From: Lachnospiraceae bacterium
Lineage (GTDB): Bacteria; Bacillota; Clostridia; Lachnospirales; Lachnospiraceae
Reading direction: 5' to 3'
Assembly (NCBI GenBank): GCA_900757195.1
Contig: CAAEMZ010000027.1
Span: forward strand, 1-60,407
Length of the DNA: 60,407 nt
This document shows positions 1 through 7,624 of the stretch, piece after piece. The notes beneath the pieces are model-generated. The model ran no database searches, had not been told where the DNA came from, and saw only the letters and a program-made list of their open reading frames with translations. Position 1 is the first letter of the stretch. Every line of letters starts with the position of its first letter. A program made the translations under genes and the position numbers.

Positions 1-993
1 ACAGGTAACCCGATTTTATGTAACAATGAAATTCAAAATTTCCATGTTAACCGTTCCTACAAGGACTGTCCTTTTCGGATGATTTTCAGTGAAAAGCGTG
101 ATTTGCTTGAACTTTACAATGCTATTAACGGAACACATTATCAAAATCCGGAGGATCTGACCTATTACACCCTGGAGGATGCTATTTACATCAGTTTCAA
201 AAATGATATTTCTTTTCTCCTCGGCGAATCTCTCAGTCTGTACGAACACCAAAGCACATTGAATCCAAATATGCCTATCCGCGGTTTTCTTTACTTTGCC
301 AGAAATTATGAGGCATACATCGAACGCAATCATTTGGATATCTACAGCCGTGTACTTCAGGAATTGCCTTTTCCTCAGTATATCGTTTTTTATAATGGAA
401 CCACGGCAGCACCGGAACGACAAACATTATGTTTAACCCAGGCATTTAAGAAATATCCGGAAAAAACACCCTGCCTGGAATGTAAGGCTGTCCTTCTGAA
501 CATTAATTATGGAAAAAATCAAAAAATCATGAAGCATTGCCGAAAGCTGAAGGAATATGCTCTGTTTGTAAACAAGATGAGGTCTTTTCTCAAAAAAGGT
601 CTGTCGGTAGAAATATCCGCTCAAAAAACCATAAGCGAGTGTATCTCTCAGCATATTCTTGAAGATTTTCTGGTAAAGCATCGTGCGGAGGTGACCAGTA
701 TGGTATTATCAACCTTTGACCAGGAAAATCACGACCGAATTCTTCGTGAATACTCCGAAAAAATCGGAGTTCAAAAAGGGGAACTCCGAGGGAAAATGTT
801 AAAATCCATCTCAGTAATATGCAAATTATTGAAAAAAGGAATGACCCTGACAGATATCAACGAACTTCTAGATGAACCCGTCGAAACGGTGGCTGCAATT
901 GCAGATATGATTCAACAATATCCGGATGCCGACGAAACTGCTCTTTATGAACACCTTTACCCTGCAGATAAAAATGAAGATGAAGAATTCTAA
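1..993 (+). CDS. Rpn-family-like (PD-(D/E)XK nuclease/transposase-related) protein, 5' partial
   Basis: The frame is open from base 1 to the stop at 993, so the start lies left of the window; the ATG at 79 is probably an internal Met. The 330 visible residues resemble the Rpn/PD-(D/E)XK 'putative transposase' proteins that are abundant in Lachnospiraceae: an N-terminal YKD..FRMIFSEK stretch, a central LNINYG segment, then a helical part with KHRAEV and a charged C-terminus. Rpn proteins are recombination-promoting DNA endonucleases in E. coli; most clostridial members are uncharacterised. No transposon ends or neighbouring mobile genes are visible. The family call rests on motif memory; activity is not inferred. 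Confidence 0.65.
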   Translation, partial: TGNPILCNNEIQNFHVNRSYKDCPFRMIFSEKRDLLELYNAINGTHYQNPEDLTYYTLEDAIYISFKNDISFLLGESLSLYEHQSTLNPNMPIRGFLYFARNYEAYIERNHLDIYSRVLQELPFPQYIVFYNGTTAAPERQTLCLTQAFKKYPEKTPCLECKAVLLNINYGKNQKIMKHCRKLKEYALFVNKMRSFLKKGLSVEISAQKTISECISQHILEDFLVKHRAEVTSMVLSTFDQENHDRILREYSEKIGVQKGELRGKMLKSISVICKLLKKGMTLTDINELLDEPVETVAAIADMIQQYPDADETALYEHLYPADKNEDEEF

Positions 994-1025
994 GAGGCGC
1001 CCGCCTGTCTTCGCATACAATAAAA

Positions 1026-1083
1026 AACCCCCGACGCTGCCGGAAAAGCTTTCTCACAGCTTTTTCCGGCAGCACCGGGGGTT
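1026..1083. terminator. Bidirectional intrinsic terminator
   Basis: A long GC-rich inverted repeat (CTGCCGGAAAAGC / GCTTTTTCCGGCAG with CCCCC / GGGGG at the base) sits between two convergent genes and is flanked by A and T runs. It can serve both the Rpn-like gene and the GH18 lipoprotein gene. Confidence 0.8.
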
Positions 1084-1088
1084 AAACT

Positions 1089-2798
1089 TTACTTCATATA
1101 ACTTGCAATTAATTCCCAGATTTCAGGACCGCTTTCCCAGCCGATGCTCCAACTGGACACACCCGCCAGATCATATTCCTGAATCATTTCCATACGTGCT
1201 TTGATAGATGTTTCATCCTCAAGCCATATCTGATACCGCCGTCCATCGACTTCGGACGTATATTCACCGTAATTCTGGCCCGTTTCTTCATCATAAACCG
1301 GCGTTACATTATGACTCTCCAGATAACCTCTGGCCTCCTTCATACCCGAGTTGAAGGATTCCACCAAACCATTGCTGTCTGTCGCCCAGACACGGGTAAA
1401 GAGCGGAATACCGTTAATCACTTTTTCTGCCGGAACCATCGACAGCATATCTTCGATACCCTGACGGACAAATCCCATAGAAGCTACCGAACCCGCCACC
1501 TCAGAGGTACTGTGATGTTCATCATAGCCCATAATCACGACGTAGTCTGCAAAAATCCCCTCTTCTTTATGGTTGTAATGCATCCAGTACATCGGAACAT
1601 AGTTATCAATAGAGAATACAACTTTCTTTTCGCGGCACAAATCGGACAATTCGCGGACAAACTGAATATAGTTATCTGCACCGGATTCACCGATCATCTC
1701 GAAATCCAGGTTAATGCCATCAACATCATAGCTGTCGATATATTTTCCCAACTGTTCCAGAACATGTTCCCGCTTCTGTCTGGAGCTGAGAATCTCATCG
1801 GTCATCTCACCATCAAAATTCGTAAATTCATTGGAAAACATGGCCCAGACTTCCACACCGGCCTGATGGGCTTTTTTCACATAATCGGCGCTTCCAAGGG
1901 TAATCAGATCCCCGTCTGTATTCTGGAAATAGAACCATCTCGGGCTGATCGTATTAATCCCCGGCGTTTCTTTCAGAATCTGTTCCAGTTCCTCGTTGGC
2001 GGATTCACTGTAAACACCATGCCATGCCATGTTAATCTTATAATTTTTAGAAATACTCGTGAACTCCGGCTCTGTAAAATCCGGTTCTTCCAGCGTTACC
2101 GTGGACGGCTCTTCCAGATATTTATTCAAAACCCAGCCGTTATATCCGTCTTCGGTAACCACCTGTGCCCATTCATCACCGCTGCCGTCATCCAGTACAT
2201 AGAGCTGTTCGCCCTTTTCCAGCTTCCGGAAAACAGGACTTTTAATACCGCCCTGATAGCGGATCGTCGCTTTCTTTCCACTGACCGTTGTCATATCGGC
2301 TTCACCCCATACGGTGCGGATAACGACCCTGTTTGGATCCGTAAATACGTCACAATCCATCTTTGTGTTTTCTTTCAGGAAATCCAGAGAAATATACAGC
2401 ATACCGTCTCTGGAAATGACTACCGGGATATCGCTGGATTCACTGGAATCTCCAATCCGGTAGCTGGTGGAATCCGGTGTATACTCTGCCATTCCTTCCG
2501 GTGTCGCATACAAAATAACATTTTCATCTGCCTGCCAGTAAATTCTGGAATTAAATTTTTTGTTTGCTGTGTTTGCATCCATATAGACATTGCCCTGACC
2601 ATCATCAATCGCCGCAACGTCCATCATTTCATTATTCAGTGTAATCGTATATTCCCCTTCACCGATGCCATATGTCGTATTATAATCTACCACATCTGTT
2701 TCAGACCTCAATTCATCGATTAGATCACATCCACTAAGAACACTGAGGAGGCATACAGAAATAATGAACATTCCCATAAATCTTCTTATCTTATTCAT
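1089..2798 (-). CDS. Glycoside hydrolase family 18 lipoprotein with SH3 domain
   Basis: 569 aa. The N-terminus is a lipoprotein signal peptide with lipobox LSGC (Cys24), so the protein should be anchored outside the membrane. Residues ~45-165 look like a copper-amine-oxidase-N/stalk-type domain, ~175-230 is an SH3-like domain (ends NGWVLNKYLEE), and ~250-565 is a GH18 TIM barrel. The active-site signature DGINLDFE is at residues 360-367, with Glu367 as the expected acid. This layout resembles YaaH/YdhD-type cell-wall or spore GH18 proteins, so the substrate is probably peptidoglycan or another GlcNAc polymer (inference). It is a single gene convergent with the Rpn-like gene, and its upstream region is long. 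Confidence 0.85.
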   Translation of the reverse strand: MNKIRRFMGMFIISVCLLSVLSGCDLIDELRSETDVVDYNTTYGIGEGEYTITLNNEMMDVAAIDDGQGNVYMDANTANKKFNSRIYWQADENVILYATPEGMAEYTPDSTSYRIGDSSESSDIPVVISRDGMLYISLDFLKENTKMDCDVFTDPNRVVIRTVWGEADMTTVSGKKATIRYQGGIKSPVFRKLEKGEQLYVLDDGSGDEWAQVVTEDGYNGWVLNKYLEEPSTVTLEEPDFTEPEFTSISKNYKINMAWHGVYSESANEELEQILKETPGINTISPRWFYFQNTDGDLITLGSADYVKKAHQAGVEVWAMFSNEFTNFDGEMTDEILSSRQKREHVLEQLGKYIDSYDVDGINLDFEMIGESGADNYIQFVRELSDLCREKKVVFSIDNYVPMYWMHYNHKEEGIFADYVVIMGYDEHHSTSEVAGSVASMGFVRQGIEDMLSMVPAEKVINGIPLFTRVWATDSNGLVESFNSGMKEARGYLESHNVTPVYDEETGQNYGEYTSEVDGRRYQIWLEDETSIKARMEMIQEYDLAGVSSWSIGWESGPEIWELIASYMK

Positions 2799-2912
2799 GT
2801 GCTTTAACCTGACCTTCCTTTTGGTTTTTTTATTTCACGGGTAAATAATCTGCCCTGGTCTCTCATGTTTTCTTTTCCCACATCGACAGGCTCCTATGCA
2901 GACTATATAAGA

Positions 2913-2941
2913 ATTATACTACATCGGAGCCCATCAGGCAA
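2913..2941 (-). promoter_or_regulatory. Candidate sigma-A promoter of the GH18 gene
   Basis: On the minus strand TTGCCT (2936-2941) and TATAAT (2913-2918) are separated by 17 nt. The -10 is perfect and the -35 matches four of six consensus bases. It would give a leader of about 110 nt. Confidence 0.5.
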
Positions 2942-3215
2942 ATGTTAATGGAAATCTTACCCACTTTCAATGAGATGCAGCCTCATAATATGTAATGATA
3001 TCCCACATTTGACATATAATAAGATTATCTAAATATAATGCTGCCACGCAGAATTAATTATAAAATTCATATAACAGGGAAAAATATTGGAAATGAATTC
3101 AGAGGTCAGGCACATTACTTCAGAAACCTTATATATTTATTATAACAGAATCGAAAAAAAGCAGCAATTTTAATGCTTCGACAAAATCTTTCTTAAAATT
3201 TTATATTTTAATCTC
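2942..3215. other. AT-rich intergenic region without a recognised gene
   Basis: About 270 bp between two divergent promoters. I see no credible coding frame. A TTGACA...TATAAT pair near 3008-3038 has a 19-nt spacer and is only a weak additional promoter candidate. Confidence 0.5.
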
Positions 3216-3244
3216 TTTACAGTTTCTGCTGCTGTAGGTATACT
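3216..3244 (+). promoter_or_regulatory. Candidate sigma-A promoter of mecA
   Basis: TTTACA (3216-3221) and TATACT (3239-3244) are spaced by 17 nt. The -10 overlaps a direct repeat of CTGTAGGTA (two copies in 3232-3251). The start codon follows about 37 nt later, so the leader is short. Confidence 0.6.
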
Positions 3245-3281
3245 GTAGGTAACCTCAATCCACCTTAAAGGAGTGATTTCT

Positions 3282-4064
3282 ATGAAGATTGAGAGACTTA
3301 ATGAAAACCAGATTCGTTGTACATTAAACAAAGAAGATTTGGTAAATCGTGAAATCAAATTAAGCGAACTCGCTTATGGTTCTGATAAAGCAAAACGTCT
3401 TTTCCGGGATATGATGACTCAGGCCTCTACGGAAGTCGGCTTTGAAGCCAATGACATCCCCCTGGTGATTGAAGCCATTCCTGTTTCCAGTGAATGTATT
3501 ATACTGATCGTAACCAAGGTTGAAGATCCTGAAGAGCTGGATACCCGTTTTTCTAAATTTTCTCCGACAAATATATCCCTCGATGATGATGACCTGGAAG
3601 ACGGAAAACCTTCTCCGGCCGAATACCGGAGTGCCGCGGATATTTTAGATTTATTCAAAAAGATCAGCGAAGAATTGATTGAAAAAGAAATTTCACCGGA
3701 AGCGTCCGTGGAATCACAGCCATCCGACAGCGGAGACGGAGAACTTCCAAACACCGCCGCATCGGCTGTAAATCTGACAAAGATTTTCCTTTTCCATCGT
3801 CTGGAAGATGTCTGCCGCTTTGCCCGGGTCATTCAAAATCGCTATAACAGCCGTAATACCCTGTATAAAAACCCGAAAACCGGCGATTTTTATCTGGTGA
3901 TCACGAAGGGACGGGCGACACCGGTCCTCTATAATAAGATTTGCAACATCGCTGTAGAATACGGTGAGTATGTACCATCCGGTGCCGCATCCATTGCTTA
4001 TTATAACGAACATTTCACGATGATGATTAAAAACAGAGCCGTTCAGAAACTGGCGAATCTGTAA
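3282..4064 (+). CDS. mecA: Adaptor protein MecA
   Basis: 260 aa. MecA proteins deliver substrates to the ClpC-ClpP protease and stimulate ClpC assembly. The N-terminal domain (~1-75, MKIERLNENQIRCTL) binds substrate, an acidic Ser/Asp/Glu-rich linker spans ~90-165, and the C-terminal ClpC-binding domain follows (~170-260, FLFHRLEDVCRFARV). The start at 3282 is chosen because AAAGGAG at 3267-3273 lies 8 nt upstream; a GTG at 3273 overlaps this ribosome site and is unlikely. In clostridia MecA is expected to control regulator turnover and sporulation timing (family knowledge). Confidence 0.93.
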   Translation: MKIERLNENQIRCTLNKEDLVNREIKLSELAYGSDKAKRLFRDMMTQASTEVGFEANDIPLVIEAIPVSSECIILIVTKVEDPEELDTRFSKFSPTNISLDDDDLEDGKPSPAEYRSAADILDLFKKISEELIEKEISPEASVESQPSDSGDGELPNTAASAVNLTKIFLFHRLEDVCRFARVIQNRYNSRNTLYKNPKTGDFYLVITKGRATPVLYNKICNIAVEYGEYVPSGAASIAYYNEHFTMMIKNRAVQKLANL

Positions 4065-4123
4065 CATTTTTTCTGAACAACCAAAGACGCCTTTGAAAGC
4101 GTTTCGAATTTACAGGATTTCCA

Positions 4124-4259
4124 GTATAAAAAGGAATCCTGCTTCGTGGGATTCTCCGCCTGCGGCGGGTCGCTTCAGCGACACAATTCTCTTCTGCCGC
4201 AGTGCGATCCTCGCGGAGCATTTTTTTATTGTATAGGAATCTCCTATACAATAAAAAAC
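4124..4259. repeat. Dispersed structured repeat, copy 1
   Basis: About 135 bp that recurs at 25499-25632 in the same orientation with roughly 90% identity by eye. It contains a chain of small inverted repeats: GAATCC...GGATTC, GTCGC-TTCA-GCGAC, a closing pair CTCCGC/GCGGAG around the middle, and a terminal stem TTGTATAGGA-ATC-TCCTATACAA flanked by T7 and A6. This copy lies between the convergent mecA and DUF1858 genes. Short arginine-rich frames across it are byproducts of the repeat. See findings. Confidence 0.85.
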
Positions 4260-4282
4260 AGCGGGACCCTTCCCGCTGTTTT
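4255..4282 (-). terminator. Intrinsic terminator of the DUF1858 gene
   Basis: Perfect inverted repeat AAAACAGCGGGA / TCCCGCTGTTTT with a 4-nt loop, directly abutting repeat copy 1. It lies 15 nt beyond the stop codon of the minus-strand gene. Confidence 0.8.
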
Positions 4283-4296
4283 CTATTTCATCTATC

Positions 4297-4506
4297 CTAT
4301 TTATCATTCTTTTCAAGGAATTTATTAATTTCTGAAACTAATGCTTCCGGGTCAATACCGTGAACCATAGCAGCCTCTGCAATTGTTTCTCCCTGAGAAG
4401 ACGGACAACCCAGACAATGCATACCGATGCTCATTAAAATCGGTGCTACGCCTGCATCAATTCTTAATAAATCGCCAATCATAGTATCTTTTGTTACCTG
4501 TGCCAT
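4297..4506 (-). CDS. DUF1858 domain protein
   Basis: 69 aa from the ATG at 4506, which has AAAGGAGGG 8 nt upstream; a TTG two codons earlier is less likely. The sequence matches the small DUF1858 family (KDTMIGDLLRIDAGVAPILMSIGMHCLGCPSS), including the conserved CLGC pair typical of members thought to act in redox or metal chemistry. The function is unknown. It stands alone with its own terminator and is divergent from the ferredoxin gene. Confidence 0.85.
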   Translation of the reverse strand: MAQVTKDTMIGDLLRIDAGVAPILMSIGMHCLGCPSSQGETIAEAAMVHGIDPEALVSEINKFLEKNDK

Positions 4507-4719
4507 TTTCAAAGCCCTCCTTTTGAAATTTAATTACTGCTTATTATAATACATTCCTTACACCTTGGCAAGCCCCAGCACCCCCTGAAACTGCCCTTCC
4601 ATAAATTATCTCCCATATTTCATGATTTTATACTTGTCTTATTACCCTTTTTGTATTACAATAAGTTCGTACAACTTACGTACTATTTGATTTATTATAC
4701 TTATAAGGAGGTAACTATC

Positions 4720-4893
4720 ATGGCATATGTAATTTCATCTGAATGTATTTCCTGTGGTGCTTGTGCTGGCGAATGCCCAGTTGGCGCTATCGTTGAAGGC
4801 GATGGAAAATTCGAAATCAAAGCTGAAGAATGTATCGATTGCGGTACCTGTGCAGGAGCTTGTCCTACAGGAGCTATTTCTCAGGCTGACTAA
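4720..4893 (+). CDS. 2[4Fe-4S] ferredoxin, clostridial type
   Basis: 57 aa with two CxxCxxCxxxCP motifs (Cys9, 12, 15, 19 and Cys38, 41, 44, 48). This is a low-potential electron carrier linking pyruvate oxidation, hydrogenase and the electron-bifurcating Bcd/Etf complex. The start at 4720 is set by AAGGAGG 8 nt upstream. The codons are those of a highly expressed gene, and it is monocistronic with a strong terminator behind it. Confidence 0.95.
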   Translation: MAYVISSECISCGACAGECPVGAIVEGDGKFEIKAEECIDCGTCAGACPTGAISQAD

Positions 4894-4911
4894 TCTTAAA
4901 AAGATAAAAAG

Positions 4912-4947
4912 AAGGTGTTTTGAGTTTTTACTCAAAGCACCTTTTTT
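4912..4947. terminator. Intrinsic terminator after ferredoxin
   Basis: Stem AAGGTGTTTTGAG / CTCAAAGCACCTT with a T-rich loop followed by T6. It lies between convergent genes and may also end the MerR-type gene. Confidence 0.8.
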
Positions 4948-4958
4948 ACTTTCCGCTG

Positions 4959-5648
4959 TTATCTTCGGAACAATCCGAAACGGCGTTTGTTCATTTTTGT
5001 CGGCGTATAGGGTGGAAGCTTTGCCGCAGCCACCTCCTGATACCCCCGCTGTCTTCCCCGAAGCGCTTCATCCAGTTTCCGGAAGCGGGCCTCCTCTTTT
5101 CTCTCCCTGTCCTGTTCCATGGCGTCCATTTCATTCAGAAGCCGGTCGGTAACCTGCCGTGTTATGGCCTCTTCCAGTCTCAGATTGTTTTCCTGAAGCG
5201 CCTGAGCCACAATACCATCCATTATGTATTTGAAGTGGCTCATTTTTTCTGCCGCACTGATTCCGGCGGCTGCCGGGACCTCTGCCTTCTTCACTTCGGC
5301 CAGTTCCGCCGTCGCTGTTTCCGCTGCTTTGACATCGTCCTTTTTCCGGGCTTCATTTTCATTGTCCTCGTAGCCCTGACGTACATTGTCCAGAGAAATG
5401 ATATTGTTCTCCTTTTCCTCCAAAAACATAATCTCCAGAACATCCTTTATCGCCTTCAACTGAAATCCCCTGTCCTTCAGCGCCCGTATATGGCAGAATA
5501 CATCGATTTCCCGCTGTGTATAATAACGATGGCCCATTTCATTCCTTGGTATATCCAGTGACAGTTCATCCTCCCAGTATCTTAATACATGAGATTCCAC
5601 TTTAACCATCTTTGCTGCATCCGAAATTGTGTATCGCATCTCTTCCAT
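4959..5648 (-). CDS. MerR-type HTH regulator with C-terminal DUF3967-like tail
   Basis: 229 aa. Residues 1-75 form a MerR-type winged helix (YTISDAAKMV, VLRYWEDE, GHRYYTQREIDVF). A variable Ala/Glu-rich linker follows (~85-135), then a helical coiled-coil-like C-terminus rich in Glu/Arg (DRERKEEARFRKLDEALRGR) that recalls DUF3967. Such proteins occur in clostridial chromosomes, phages and plasmids and are not classical metal or drug sensors, as no effector domain or Cys ligands are seen. The start at 5648 follows GGAGG by 6 nt. DNA target unknown. Confidence 0.75.
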   Translation of the reverse strand: MEEMRYTISDAAKMVKVESHVLRYWEDELSLDIPRNEMGHRYYTQREIDVFCHIRALKDRGFQLKAIKDVLEIMFLEEKENNIISLDNVRQGYEDNENEARKKDDVKAAETATAELAEVKKAEVPAAAGISAAEKMSHFKYIMDGIVAQALQENNLRLEEAITRQVTDRLLNEMDAMEQDRERKEEARFRKLDEALRGRQRGYQEVAAAKLPPYTPTKMNKRRFGLFRR

Positions 5649-5760
5649 AGAATACCTCCACTATAACCTTCTCGTTACCTAACAATCAAATTATAGCAAA
5701 TAAACAAAATATTTCAATTTTACGCCCTCACATCTTATCGACAATCCCTCTTCGAAAAAT

Positions 5761-5789
5761 AAAAAAACCGGTCACTTTATTCGTGACCG
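5761..5789 (-). terminator. Intrinsic terminator of the gdpP-rplI-dnaB operon
   Basis: On the minus strand CCGGTCAC-GAATAAA-GTGACCGG is followed by T6, 30 nt after the dnaB stop codon. Confidence 0.85.
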
Positions 5790-5818
5790 GCACTGTATAC
5801 GCCGAAACCTGCGCTATT

Positions 5819-7153
5819 TTATTGCTTTGATTTATTGGCAAACTTCGTGTAATTCGGCAGCCATACGAGTTCCACCGTACCGATTGGGCCGTTACGCTGT
5901 TTGGCAATAATAATTTCAGAAATATTTTTCTTATCGGTATCTTTATTATAATAATCATCCCTGTAGATAAACATAACCACATCGGCATCCTGTTCAATGG
6001 CCCCGGATTCTCGAAGGTCCGACAAAATGGGCCGGTGGTCAGGGCGTGTCTCACAGGCACGGCTGAGCTGGGACAGGGCGATGACCGGCGCATCGATTTC
6101 TCTGGCCAGAGCCTTCAGCGAACGGGAAATATCCGAGATTTCCTGCTGTCTGGAATCGCTCCGTTTATTGCCGCCGCTCATCAGCTGAAGATAGTCGATG
6201 ATTACAAGGCCCAGATTATTTTCAAGCTTATATTTCCGGCATTTGGAACGCAGTTCAGAAATTGAAATTCCCGGCGTATCGTCAATAATCAGCGGGGCCT
6301 GACTGATATCCCCGGCGCTCTCGATCAGCTTTTCCCAGTCATTGGCGCTTAAATTACCGGTACGGATCAACTGGGAATCCACCTTGGATTCCATGGATAA
6401 CAGTCGGTTGACCAACTGGTCCCGGGACATTTCCAGGCTGAAGATTGCCGTTGTAATCTGGCTTTTTACCGCAATATACTGGGCCAGATTCAGCACGAAA
6501 GCCGTCTTGCCCATGGATGGACGGGCCGCCACAAGAATCAGGTCCGAAGGCTGGAATCCGGAGGTTTTATAATCCAGATCATAAAATCCCGTCGCCAGTC
6601 CGGTTACGGTGCCTTTGTGCTTGGCCGCCATTTCAATCTTATCAATAACGCTTAAAACCACATCCTGAATGGGAACAAAATCATCGCCGCCCTTTTTCTG
6701 AAGCAGGTCAAAAATCTTCTTCTCCGTATCCTCCAGAATCTGGTCCACCGGCTCCTTGCCGAGATAACAGGTATTGGCAATATCCTCATTGGCCTTAATC
6801 AGACGCCGTAACAGCGACTTTTCAGCAACTGTTTCCGCATAGTGTCGGACATTGGCCGATGTCGGCACATCATTTAAAATACCGCTGATGAACTCAACGC
6901 TTGTCAGTTCCGGCGGAACATCTTTATTTTTCAGACGTTCCTGCAGCGTCACCAGGTCCACCGGCTTATCCTCGCTGTAAAGCTCCGTCATAACGCCGAA
7001 GAGAATCCCATACTGTCTCTGGTAGAAATCATCACTGCCGATAATTTCCGAAGCCGTTGTGATCGCATCCGCATCCATCAGCATGGAACCGATCACCGCC
7101 CGCTCCGCCTCGTCACTGTGAGGCAATATTCTCTTGATTAACGCTTCTTCCAT
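5819..7153 (-). CDS. dnaB: Replicative DNA helicase DnaB
   Basis: 444 aa, normal for the family. The N-terminal primase-interacting domain (SDEAERAVIGSML) is followed by the RecA-like ATPase domain with Walker A ARPSMGKTA, Walker B-type IIDYLQLM and the QLSRA/DLRESGAIEQDAD motifs. It unwinds DNA ahead of the replisome as a hexamer. It is the last gene of gdpP-rplI-dnaB, the conserved Firmicutes order, 24 nt after rplI, and a terminator follows. Confidence 0.97.
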   Translation of the reverse strand: MEEALIKRILPHSDEAERAVIGSMLMDADAITTASEIIGSDDFYQRQYGILFGVMTELYSEDKPVDLVTLQERLKNKDVPPELTSVEFISGILNDVPTSANVRHYAETVAEKSLLRRLIKANEDIANTCYLGKEPVDQILEDTEKKIFDLLQKKGGDDFVPIQDVVLSVIDKIEMAAKHKGTVTGLATGFYDLDYKTSGFQPSDLILVAARPSMGKTAFVLNLAQYIAVKSQITTAIFSLEMSRDQLVNRLLSMESKVDSQLIRTGNLSANDWEKLIESAGDISQAPLIIDDTPGISISELRSKCRKYKLENNLGLVIIDYLQLMSGGNKRSDSRQQEISDISRSLKALAREIDAPVIALSQLSRACETRPDHRPILSDLRESGAIEQDADVVMFIYRDDYYNKDTDKKNISEIIIAKQRNGPIGTVELVWLPNYTKFANKSKQ

Positions 7154-7177
7154 CGAAGTATCTCCTCTCTGAATTGA

Positions 7178-7624
7178 TTACGCTTCAGCGACCTTTACCG
7201 TCAATTCCGCGGTCACCTGAGGATGTACTTTATAAGGCACGATCACAGTGCCTACCATACGAATCGGTTCCTGCAAATGCAGCTTCTTTTTATCAATATC
7301 CAGTCCGAGCTGGGTTTTCGCTGCCGCTGCGATTTCTTTTGTGGAAACAGAACCGAAAACCCGGCCGCCTTCACCGGTCTTAATCGACACTTTAACCACT
7401 TTTTCCTTCAGTTCTTCTGCAAAAACCTTCGCAGCTTCCAGTTGTTCCTTCGCAACCTTTTCTTCATTAGCCTTTTTCAGCTTCAGATCATTCAGATTTT
7501 TTGTCGTCGCTTCCAAGCCTAATTTTTTCTTTAAAATAAAATTTCTTGCATAGCCTTCATTGATTTCAACAAGCTCGCCTTTTTTTCCGAGGCTCTTTAC
7601 ATCTTCCAATAAAATAACTTTCAT
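7178..7624 (-). CDS. rplI: 50S ribosomal protein bL9
   Basis: 148 aa, normal length. The N-terminal rRNA-binding domain (VILLEDVKSLGKKGELVEI...GYARNFILKK) is followed by the long connecting helix and C-terminal domain (GRVFGSVSTKEIAAA). The start codon directly abuts the gdpP stop, so its ribosome site (AAGGAG) lies inside the gdpP coding end and the two are translationally coupled. Confidence 0.97.
   Translation of the reverse strand: MKVILLEDVKSLGKKGELVEINEGYARNFILKKKLGLEATTKNLNDLKLKKANEEKVAKEQLEAAKVFAEELKEKVVKVSIKTGEGGRVFGSVSTKEIAAAAKTQLGLDIDKKKLHLQEPIRMVGTVIVPYKVHPQVTAELTVKVAEA

Noticed and set aside
1..993. The Rpn-like gene as part of an insertion sequence.
   Set aside because: No terminal inverted repeats, target duplication or second mobile gene can be seen; the left side is outside the window.
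1311..2723. 470-codon open frame on the + strand.
   Set aside because: It is entirely antisense to the GH18 lipoprotein gene, which has a signal peptide, domains and a catalytic motif. The + frame shows no family features.
4027..4328. Arg-rich small frames over the dispersed repeat (also at 25353-25643).
   Set aside because: They follow the repeat sequence in both copies, have no ribosome site and run into unique flanks with different endings.
4920..5561. 213-codon + frame antisense to the MerR-type gene.
   Set aside because: Mirror of a real coding sequence with codon bias; no ribosome site and no recognisable domain.
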